Source: Metopolophium dirhodum (lineage: Eukaryota > Arthropoda > Insecta > Hemiptera > Aphididae). From it: 64,000 nucleotides of DNA. This document shows, in pieces, positions 51,793 through 61,315 of the stretch. Within the stretch, counting starts at the first letter, position 1; each line of letters starts with the position of its first letter. Where the stretch lies: the NCBI RefSeq assembly GCF_019925205.1, contig NC_083564.1:16650134-16714133 (forward strand), given 5' to 3'. Below the pieces are notes generated by a model that was given only the letters and a program-made list of their open reading frames with translations, searched no databases and was not told the origin of the DNA. The translations under genes were made by a program, and so were the position numbers.

Positions 51793-51800
51793 GTTATAGA
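51793..51800. repeat. Target-site duplication GTTATAGA (right)
   Basis: Same 8 bases as 44880-44887. Confidence 0.9.
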
Positions 51801-51807
51801 CTATAGT

Positions 51808-51815
51808 ATAATATC
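51808..51815. repeat. Target-site duplication ATAATATC (left)
   Basis: Same 8 bases as 52983-52990. Confidence 0.88.
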
Positions 51816-52982
51816 CAGTGGCGGTTCTGGTAGTATTTTTTTGGTGAGGCAACCTATGTATCACCCCCCCCCCCCCCCATACAAAATTAGAATTCACAAT
51901 AAATCTAATTTAAAAACATAAAAAAAATCCACACAGACTTCACTTTACCCAACAACAAACATGGCCAACAAAACAATTTTTGTATATAATGACTTCCGCA
52001 TAACCAAGTGTTGTTGATAAAAATTTGGATTAAATGACCTACAGAATACCTTACTTAGTTTCTTGTCAGGAGCCAAAGCTGACAAAATCGGAATAGGCTT
52101 ACCCACTTTTACTAAATCATTTTTACTATCAGAATTCCATCGTCGAAACGGCGTCTCCAACAACATAACTACCACGTCTGTCACTGGGTACGTCATAACT
52201 CCAACAGTAATTAATTTAATAATGTTTATTACAAAAAACTGCAGCACTCCCACATATATTTTAACGTAGACGTTAAGACGAACCGGAATCACCGAAAAAG
52301 TGTAAGACACAAGCGACCATTCGTACAAGACGTCAAGACAGAAATCACTAATGATAAATATAAAATTATTATCAATAGATATTACAACGGAAAACTGTCC
52401 CGAGTCTCGATTGTAACAATAACATCATTACTGATAATGTGTTTTTACGTTGAAATGCCGGCTGATTATATATTCCTGTATACCTAGTCTATTTTTAGTA
52501 CATAAGGCGATATTAGTTGAGCCTCACAATGATCATTGCGCATGCGCAACTCTAGTTATTTAATAGTTGCGTGCATTCGCGTACATACGCTTGTGTGTGT
52601 AATTCATGTACACAATAGTACATACTCTGAGGCGGAATTAAACGGTGCTTACTGACGTCATCGGAACATTGCCGCCGGTTGAAACACTAGCGTTTGTTTA
52701 CGTAATAATTATTTCATACATTTCTTATCGGTTTATCAATATTTTTGGTAATAAACACTAAATAATATAATGATTTACCATTTACAATATAATAAATAAT
52801 AATTTATATTGTTAAACTTGGCAAAGAAGATTTTTTTCTCAAATAAAATCATAAAAACGTTAAAAATTAATATCAATATATGCATATGCTATCGGTGGGC
52901 CAAAAAAACTTTAATAGTATTTTTTACTTAACATTTTAGGTTAGGCGGCGCCTCACTTGCCTCACCCCCAAAACCGCCACTG
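51816..52982. mobile_element. Non-autonomous TIR element CAGTGGCGGTT, 8-bp TSD
   Basis: Ends CAGTGGCGGTTCTGG and, inverted, CAGTGGCGGTTTTGG. Flank ATAATATC is duplicated at 51808-51815 and 52983-52990. The length is 1,167 bp. It contains a C15 run near the left end and GGTGAGGCAA / TTGCCTCACC as a second inverted block. It lies 15 bases outside the right TSD of the hAT element. Confidence 0.88.
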
Positions 52983-52990
52983 ATAATATC
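52983..52990. repeat. Target-site duplication ATAATATC (right)
   Basis: Same 8 bases as 51808-51815. Confidence 0.88.
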
Positions 52991-53329
52991 TTAATGATTC
53001 ACTACACTAGTAAGAGCTGAATAATAAGGTTGGATAATAATAATATACAATTACCTTCTTCTAAATGTTTTGATGATTCTCGAGGTCGTGTATTTGAGAA
53101 CTGAGCAAACACCACACTGTACACAATAATGCTCATATAAATTACAAAAATCTTACAAGTTATCCTGGCTTATCAATTGAGTTATGTGCCTCTATATGAG
53201 CGTGATATGATGACAGGAATGGATGCAAGACGATAGTACACGACGTATACAAAAGTATAAATTTAAATATTAAATACACAAAAGCCTCTGAGTGCAATCA
53301 AAAAAAAAAGAAACCGTTCACTGCGCTCA

Positions 53330-53500
53330 GTGCTCACTGGGATGCGTTACTCGAATACTGCAGGTGGTTGTTGCGCACGCACTGGCACTGCCGAGTGCAG
53401 AAACATGTCTGTGTGGAGAGAGGGTTGACAAATGGATGTTGCGCAAGTGCCTAACTCCTGACCGACGAAAACTGGTCGCCGCCGACTTTTGAACAGAGTA
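53330..53500 (+). pseudogene. Possible retroelement polyprotein tail fragment
   Basis: The frame contains ALALPSAETCLCGERVDKW, which resembles the cysteine motif (C-x-CG..VD..G.HGLSC) found after the reverse transcriptase in some retroelement proteins. The HGLSC half is absent. The GC content is higher than in the surroundings. Short and uncertain. Confidence 0.35.
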
Positions 53501-53789
53501 TAGCTGTTTTATAGCCTGCTGAAAAAGGACCAGGACCTGAGGGAAGTGGGGTATAGCTGTATAGGGGGTCGTGACGCCCCGCGGTCATCGTAAATAGATA
53601 TAGTCGGAATTTCAGGGGAACGAATTTTTTTTGATTAACAAAAAAATGTTGTATTATTATGAATAATTCCGAATTTATGATATCAATGGGCAACCGATTA
53701 TAGAGCGTTGGGCAACTCTTAAAGTCTTAAAGCACGCCGTATAAATATGTAGTCAAACAACAATTTATTGTTGTAAAAACATTTTAGAC

Positions 53790-54715
53790 GTACCTATAGA
53801 TTTTACAAAGATGTGTGTTTTTTGGTGTGTGACTGTGTACGCGATAAGTAGTCGAAATAATGCTTCAATTTTTAACTTCAGTATCTTTTCTGGTGGGAAA
53901 GTGAAATTATAGTTAGATGCATTTAATATTTTAACGGCTAAAAATTAAAAATTACCAGTAGTTTTCAAATACATTTGAAAAACAAAAAAATAATTTATTT
54001 TATTGGGATTCTTACGCAAACCATATTTTAAAAAAATTGATCTTGTTTTTTGGTGTACCTGAAAAAAATAATCGTAGTTGCATGTTTTTTTCATCGAATA
54101 TTTAAATTAGTATTTTTTAATCACCATACAATTATAAAAACATTTTTACTCTTCTTAAGCAATTTATAGGCATAAGGAAATGTATTTTTTAATTATTGTT
54201 AGTAAAAAATTCTTTAATGTGTCAAATAGGTTGAAAATTGAATACAAGAATCCTTGTTAGTTTCTATAATATTTGTTCAAAAATATAAAAAATACATGGC
54301 CACTATGTTTTTTATAATCATTTAATGTTCACAATTTGAAAAAATTCATCAACAATTTGCAAAATTATTTTGTAGTAAAAAAATGTATTAAATTTTAAAT
54401 TTTTAGATCCTGTGCGCAGTGATCAATTTATTGATATTACAATGATGTATGTTTTTTATATATATTTTTGTGTCCATCATTACCTTTTGGGACACTAAAA
54501 ATGCTTAGAATTTCCTCAACAGCAACTTTTTTGATAGGAAAGTGAATCTAGTTGGTAAGTATATAATTTTGGGTAAGTAAAATTCAAAAATTTTCTATAA
54601 ATATCAATAAAATGTTATTCTATTATATCTATATTATATTTCAAATTTAATACCAGCCATTACGGTCACTTACTTGTAACCTACTGTACAGTAGAGCGAC
54701 TTCCACTTAAACGCT
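53790..54715 (-). repeat. R1 repeat, inverted and rearranged
   Basis: Has the inverted R1 start (GTAACCTACTGTACAGTAG then CGACTTCCACTT near 54690) and R1 middle words on both sides of an internal break near 54410 (GATCAATTTATTGATATTAC, AATGATGTATGTTTTT). Confidence 0.65.
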
Positions 54716-55684
54716 TTTTATTGTTAAGGATTGATTATTTTTTAGGGTTTTTATAAGTAGGTACTTCATACTGTATCCATAAAATCATAAAACTAAATAT
54801 CAACACAGGTTTTTTAATAGATATTTTAAATTCAAGTTTTGACAAAATTAGATATTTAAACGGAGAATTCATTTTAAAGAAATTGGTGGAATTTCATTGA
54901 AATTATTACTTTTCTTTATTTACTTTCTACCTTTACTGTAATTTTAACAAATCATTTAGGTACCTGATTTGATGATTATGATAATGATAAAATACGGATA
55001 TCTAATAGATTTGTTTTTAGACTAAATTAACATAATATGTATACTATGAAGTTATTTTAGAACTCGTCATTATTATTGATCTGATTATTATTATTTTTCC
55101 CACATAGTCGGTAACTATGGTATTTGCCATTTGGAGTCGGTAACCCCCCGGCTGATCAGATTTTTCTTGTGCACGCCCTGGTAAGGACCGCTGGTGGAGT
55201 AGACAATGACAATATATTATATTAAGTAGGTACCTACCTATAATTCTCTTCTGCCGAAATGCCCTTCCCAGCGACGGCACGTCACAGCCATCTATAGTCC
55301 AGCGGCAATGTACGAGGCAGGACAAAGAGAAGACATAATATATCGTTGTGTGGCTACATGAAACCATAAATGTGATGTCCTACTCAGTATTCTACAAAAT
55401 AATAGAATATTATGATAATCGGTATTTGTTGGCCAGACAATGGCGGCGAAGAGGGACGCACTCTGGACTGTATAGCACTATAGCATAATATTATTAATAT
55501 TGCATTTGAACTAACTAAAATGTTTGGTAGCCGGTAGATGTGTGCCGCTTGAAAAGGTAAACATATTTACTAAGGATAATATTTCATAGGTAGGTATACT
55601 TACGTAGTAAAGTATTACACTAGTACATACCTAATAGTATCATATTATTAGGTTATTATTTAGGTACAAAATTATAATATTATA
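54716..55684. other. Spacer with a moderately GC-rich block
   Basis: No gene supported. Bases 55080-55340 are less AT-rich and contain an uninterrupted 107-codon minus-strand frame with no family signature. It may be a SINE or LTR piece. Confidence 0.35.
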
Positions 55685-56358
55685 CAGGGCTTTCATTTGA
55701 AAAAAAAATTTCGTTGTATGTTATTTACAATTAAAACGTTACACATTTTTTGCGTTTATCGTTATTTAGAATTAAAATGTTATCCAAGTTTTGCGTTTAT
55801 CGTTATTCAAAATTAAAACGATATCCAAGTTTTGCGCTTATCGTTATACAGAATTTAAACGTTATCCAAGTCTTGCGTTTATCGTTACACAAGTTTTGCG
55901 TTTACCGTTATTTAAAATAGTGTTAATACAATAATACCTATTACATATAAAAATAATAACTAATGCGGGTAGGTAATGACAGCTTTGCTAATGGCCCGGA
56001 TACGGAATATAATATAATCAATTCTTAAATTTCTAGATTGTTTGCATAAAATAAATGTTTTTATGAAACCAATAGACCTTTTAAATAAATAAATTTAAAA
56101 ATATTTCGTTGTGCGTTAATTTTTGTTTGATGATATTCTATAAATTACGTTTTGCGTTATATTTCGTTTAATGATATTCTATAAATTACATTTTGCGTTA
56201 TGTTTTGTTTAATGATATATATATTATATTTTGTTAATCGTTATGTTTTGTTTTGCGGTATTTAATTATTTTTGGTTATCGCTTTCCGTTATAATAACGT
56301 TTACAATTCCAATCATTTTTTGTCAAATATAACGTTAGTATAACGTTTGCAAGCCCTG
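55685..56358. mobile_element. Short relative of the CAGGGCTTGC hAT-like element
   Basis: Left end CAGGGCTTTCATTTG and right end inverted CAGGGCTTGCAAACGTT. Next to the left end there are four to five tandem-like copies of TTTTGCGTTTATCGTTA, the subterminal motif of the element at 17705-19192. The flanking 8-mers (ATATTATA, AATTATTA) do not match, so the TSD has decayed or an end is displaced. Confidence 0.75.
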
Positions 56359-56439
56359 AATTATTATAATATGTTTATAATTTTGTATTATATGTATAGC
56401 ATAATATTATATTATACATAATATACTCGTGTTCATTTT

Positions 56440-56535
56440 AAGAGGACGCTATACCCGCATACGTTGTATCCGTCTTACAAATGTACAACATAACAAATAA
56501 CTGTTTTGCGTGGTATAGAATCACTCCCTCGGTAT
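56440..56535. repeat. AAGAGGACGCT repeat end
   Basis: TTAAGAGGACGCTATACCCG then ACAACATAACAAATA resembles 60893-60955 (TAAGAGGACGCTACTATGGC ... GTAACATAACAACATG). These two places share one repeat terminus of unknown class. Confidence 0.5.
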
Positions 56536-57158
56536 TTATAGTAGAATTACCAAAATTCCACAACGTATAGGGAACAACTTTATCTGTGTCGTAGCGTTTT
56601 TATTATTTGGATAACATAAATAAAATTAAAGTTATCAGTTTGAGAACATTAGGATTTTGTTTTTTTCATTTAATTATTAAAAATTATTGGTAAATGCTAT
56701 CAAAAAAATAAAAACCAGCTGGTATATCTACTGCATTGAAGATACACCATAGAGTAAAGAGCTAGTGAGACACTGAAAAAAAAAACACTTTAAAATTATA
56801 ACATTAAAAATATAAATTTCTTCCAAAAGTGTTGTTTTACAAAGGATTAAAATTACGTAAAAAAAATAATTTAAAAAACGTTTTGAGTTTTCGGAAATAT
56901 GGATTGTCTTACGTGTTACGTCAAGTGGCATACCCCATCCTTTACGCGTATAGATACCTATTATACCTACTGTATATTAAATGTTATCTCGTCGAAGATA
57001 GGACAACATAATAACATAATATTATACATTTATAACATTATAGGTATTTGTGTTAAGAAGGTCCAATACTATATCATAATACCTATATTCTACGTCGACC
57101 GTCACTCGAAAATTCAAAACTTATTTATCCTTTCATATAGTTAGGTGGTAGATAGGTA
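56536..57158. other. AT-rich spacer
   Basis: Nothing recognised. Short open frames on both strands lack any family signature. Confidence 0.4.
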
Positions 57159-57166
57159 TGTAAAAG

Positions 57167-57349
57167 CAGTGGCGTAGACATGAATACATGATTTCTGAAA
57201 GGAGGGATCAAAAAAAAAAAATGATATAGCAAAATGGGAGGGGAAAATTGGAAAATCCCCCACCCTCTCAAAACTTTTTACTAAAGTAATAAAAAGTCAA
57301 TGGAGGGGGGATCTGACTCCCACGTCACCCCTCCTTGACTACGTCACTG
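57167..57349. mobile_element. 183-bp CAGTGGCGTAG MITE, 8-bp TSD
   Basis: Ends CAGTGGCGTAGACATGA and, inverted, CAGTGACGTAGTCAAGG. Flank TGTAAAAG is duplicated at 57159-57166 and 57350-57357. No coding capacity. Confidence 0.85.
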
Positions 57350-57489
57350 TGTAAAAGGTACCATAAAATTATATATTATTTTAGGTAATATGATTATTAC
57401 GAACACGAGTGAATATCAACTCAGATATAATTATTATACAATATATTATCATCTCTAAAGTAAAGTTTTGTAGAAATGTGAAAATAGGA

Positions 57490-58600
57490 TGTGTAGGTAC
57501 TCAATATAATATAAGTATTTACTTATATATGATTTACTATTTAAATATATTGCGTACTCACTCTAAATTACTACCTTCTTATATATATATATATATATGT
57601 ATATTTATGTATTATGTACACACACATAAGTATATATATAAGGATTTAATTATATAATATAGTAAATTAACTTACCCTAATAAGTCTGCAGTCGAACTTG
57701 CTAGGGACTTGGTCGATGAACGAAGGAAGAAGAAACAGGTTTAATATTGTTTTACTTATAATTTAATATTAATCAAGAACACAATTGATTTATTAGAGGT
57801 ATTTGAAAAAGTACATGTATTATTTAAGACACAAAAATATTATACTGAACATATTATATTATATAGCTCATCACGTATGACTGTCACTAAGGGGCAAGGG
57901 CGTACGCAGGGAGAGTGCTGTTGTGTGGATCGGACCGATAGTCGATGGGTGTCGTCCGAGCCGACGAAACAATTTAAAAGAGTATAATAATACATTTATA
58001 TTTCCTTTGAATTCGTTATGGGTAATGGGTTTCTTGGTATTTTGGTATTTATTATTTATCTCTGTAGTTATTTTTTTTAAGGGTGTAAAGTTGTTTACTT
58101 CAATATAATTGTGCGGTATCTTGAGTGATGGATTTATAGATTTAGTGCCTGGGACCCAGTGTGTGTTTTCATCTGTATTATATTTATATAGAATAATCGG
58201 GGGTCTTTTGTTATTTTTATTACCGTATGTAACGGCTGTTTTTGAATTCTCGTCAAAAATGTAAGTGTCGTGATTACAATAGCTGGCAATAGAGGCCAAT
58301 TTACTGTCTGACCACAAGTGGCCTGAAGGTAGGATAGTTACAATAGTTCTAACAGTTGACATATGGAAGTTATATAGGTATTATATAGCTTATCACGTAT
58401 GGCTGTCACCAAGGGGCAAGGGCGTACGCAGGGAGAGTGCTGTTGTGTGGATCGGACCGATGGCCGATGGGTATCGTTAGAGTCGATGAAACAGTTTATT
58501 TAAAAAAGGGTATTATAATATATGACCACAGATGTTTATACTATAATAATATAAACATCTGTGTGACTGTAAATATACAATATTATAATATATACCAATG
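57490..58600. repeat. LTR-like repeat with a duplicated block around a 163-codon ORF
   Basis: The unit seen once at 42230-42725 is here split. Its first part and the CGTACGCAGGGAGAGTGCTG block occur at 57500-57980. The same block recurs at 58378-58500, followed by the unit's last part (AAACATCTGTGTGACTGTA). Between the two copies lies unique coding-like sequence. Two near-identical flanking blocks around a coding segment could be a shrunken LTR element or a nested insertion. Confidence 0.6.
57871..58362 (-). CDS. 163-codon ORF, mobile-element polyprotein fragment of unknown type
   Basis: Starts MSTVRTIVTILPSGHLWSD and includes YCNHDTYIFDENSKTAVTYG and NTDENTHWVPGTKS. The pattern of a β-strand ending IFDE, then a hydrophobic strand, then HW, is reminiscent of the C-terminal half of an OTU-like cysteine protease with its catalytic His, but the Cys half is absent and this is speculation. 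The frame runs directly into the repeat block on its 3' side (from about 57975), so its last 30 or so residues are repeat sequence. Confidence 0.4.
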   Translation of the reverse strand: MSTVRTIVTILPSGHLWSDSKLASIASYCNHDTYIFDENSKTAVTYGNKNNKRPPIILYKYNTDENTHWVPGTKSINPSLKIPHNYIEVNNFTPLKKITTEINNKYQNTKKPITHNEFKGNINVLLYSFKLFRRLGRHPSTIGPIHTTALSLRTPLPLSDSHT

Positions 58601-59300
58601 TTAAAGGTTATGATGATGACGCTCTTTTTTGAATAATCTAATTATGAAGAGTAGCTATCATTACAGTTTAATGTCCGATCAGTCGTAATCGGTAGGTATA
58701 CTACCAAAAAGTTCGTGGATAAAAAGTATGAGGTATAAAAGTCAACGGTGAAAAAGTCCGGTACCTACATATAATTAGGTAAAGGGAAAAATACCATATC
58801 ACCATGTGATGTACAATCAAATTTCCAATTAGTATTAATATAAATTGTGACTAAATTATTTACCTGACGAAATTAATTTTTTTTTTAAATATTATATTTT
58901 ATACGACGATAGTTAATATAGTTACTCAATTTAATTTAGAATTTATTATGATATAATATTATGAATATTTTATTTGTATGTAATAATTATTTCGATTTTT
59001 TTATAAAGCATAATAATACTTAGTAGGTAGGTATATCTACAAAATCATAATCATTGAATTTTTTTAATAAATTTTTTTAAATATTGTTATGTATATAATA
59101 TAATATACCGGACTTTTTTTACCGCGATTTGTTGTAATCGGGTCCTTACATTTATTAATTGTTGAAAAAAATAATGCATTTATTTAATTATTTATTATAA
59201 TAATATTACTTAAATATATTATTCATATTAATATATTATCTTAATATTGTTATTATAGTTACTTTTATATCTCATCAATATCTTATAGGCAATTACCAAC
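58601..59300. other. AT-rich spacer
   Basis: No gene. Two similar words, AAAAAGTCCGGTACCTAC near 58750 and CCGGACTTTTTTTACC near 59108, are inverted and may bracket a ~360-bp element. Confidence 0.35.
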
Positions 59301-60508
59301 CAGTGGCGTATTTAGGAATTTGTCCTGGGGAGGGTCTAGATAATTTTCAGAAAACAGAGCCACGGGGGGCAAAGCCCTCACACCACCCAATTACTCTTTA
59401 TAAAACGATTTAAAATGTTTGAGTTTTTAATTATTAAATAATAATATTATGTACAAAACAAATTTAAAAAAACGGAAAGTGGATGTCGCTCTGCTGTACA
59501 GTAGGTTACAAGTGGATCAATGTATAATGGACTGTATTAAACTTGAATTCAATGATATACCTAATATCATTGTATAAAAAAAAACGATTCTGAGCGGAGA
59601 CGCTTTGTCAGTATGGATATTTTAGATTGTTATTATTTATTATAGCCTGTAAGTTGAATTAGTATTGACATATATTATTTATTTTTTTATTTGTTTCTAT
59701 GGTGATATACAAATTGTTAGAAATTAAAATCCCATTTTTAGCGTTTTTTTATAATTTGTCGGTGGTTTTTCCCGTGGCATTATATAACTATTGAGAAAAA
59801 CAATTAATGACCTCCTTAAAGTACCATCTTGATCCAATTTACTAAAAGATAAGATATTATATATTTAAATCGAAGCACTCCTTCTGGTAGAAATTTTGTA
59901 TACAGGATGAAAAAAAAAAATTGTATAACCACTTGCTTCATCGCTCCGCTCAGAATATAATATTAATATAGTTATGTTATAACTTATAACTTTTATAAAA
60001 ATATTTCCCAAAATACATTATCTACTTCATTCATTGTTGATCCTAGATAACTTTTCAACCTTTCTCTCTGGAGTGGCTGTAGATACTGACAATGTACAAA
60101 ACTACAAAATATTTTAATTAAAAAATGAACTCGGTATTTTTCAACAATTTTCGGTACCAAACTGATAACAAAAAAATTTAACGATATTAATTGAAAATGT
60201 TGATAACTGGAGCTTCGAAATTTTTTTACAAAATCCTTCGTACCTATCGTTTGATAAAATTTGTTTTTCATGTTAATATGTAAAAACACAACATTTAACG
60301 GCATAAATTCATTCTAGCTACCAAGCACATTTTTGGAATTTTTTTTTTGCACCATCGTTTTTAATTCATTGAAATACGTATATTTCGAAAAAAAATTCCA
60401 AAAATGTGCTAGGTAGCTAAAGTGAATTTGTTCCCATTTAACATGTACGAGACACGAGTCAATGGGAGGGGGGGGGGGGGTCCGGAACCCCCCGTAAATA
60501 CGCCACTG
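59301..60508. mobile_element. CAGTGGCGTATTTA TIR element, 1.2 kb
   Basis: Ends CAGTGGCGTATTTAGG and, inverted, CAGTGGCGTATTTACGGG. The flanking 8-mers TTACCAAC and CTACTAAG match at only five positions, a decayed or false TSD. It contains an R1 start block (59478-59610) and R1 end block (CGCTCCGCTCAGAATATAAT near 59940). A reversed partial copy is at 16500-17501, so R1 sequence may derive from this element class. A G-run of 12 is next to the right end. Confidence 0.8.
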
Positions 60509-60734
60509 CTACTAAGATTCGAAACGTTTACGTTTTATCGAACGAATAACCAATTTGAATTTTGGTGCAAGTTACAAACGCATTTCAAAAATGATGGTGC
60601 AAATTACACTTGTATAACTGAATAGGTATATTACTTTGTGACAATTTTGGTGCAAAATATAGTCAGCCTGTACCTACCTAGTACCTAGTGACTAATGTAG
60701 ACTGTAGATAGAAAGGTATTGAAAAAATGTTCAG

Positions 60735-60960
60735 GATAAGTGGGTACCGTACTGCTGTAAATTGTAATGGATGGGTTCAATTTTAATTCTATGACATGTC
60801 ATTGACCATCGTATACATAATACGATTCTACATGGAGTCGGTGAGCCTATATCAAGGATCAAGGTATTTGTCATGATATTGCTAAGAGGACGCTACTATG
60901 GCATGCATTATCACTTGTCACCCATTTTACAAACACATGGGTAACATAACAACATGTTCA
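60735..60960 (+). repeat. Decayed R1 start and AAGAGGACGCT repeat end
   Basis: GATAAGTGGGTACCGTACTG, TGTAATGGATGGGTTCAATT and a TGACATGTCA palindrome reproduce the R1 opening with many changes. It is followed at 60893 by the terminus shared with 56440. Confidence 0.5.
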
Positions 60961-61315
60961 TTCTGAATAATCCATTGAACTCCAATTATTATGTTTAATA
61001 TTAGAGTGAATTGTCATATTATCAAATTTTTAAATAAGAATATTATCTAGCGAATCTCATGTTTTTTTACATTTTAATTATGATGGGAGTTATGCTCATT
61101 TTACATTTCTTAAATGTACAAGCAATTTCTTTATATCATTGTACAACTTATCGATACAAATATCATAGTATAGATAAATTTATTTTGTACCTAATAAGTA
61201 ATAACAATCTTCAAGTACTTAAAAAATAATTTAAAAATGTCAATATTGTGTTTAATACTTTGATTAAGAATTCAATATCATAATAAAATCTAATTAAATA
61301 TTACTAATTACCTAT
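60961..61315. other. 3' flank of the P-element transposase
   Basis: AT-rich. It should contain the 3' UTR and the terminal inverted repeat of the P-type element, but I cannot identify the terminus without the partner end, which is outside the window. Confidence 0.35.

Noticed and set aside
51945..52328. 127-codon frame inside the CAGTGGCGGTT element
   Set aside because: No transposase-like motif, and the element size fits a non-autonomous copy.
55044..55367. 107-codon minus-strand frame in a GC-richer block
   Set aside because: No recognisable domain; more likely a piece of a repeat, so not called as a gene.
59993..60304. 103-codon minus-strand frame
   Set aside because: Lies within the 59301-60508 TIR element, and the homologous stretch at 16.5-16.8 kb does not appear to preserve it as a coding frame.
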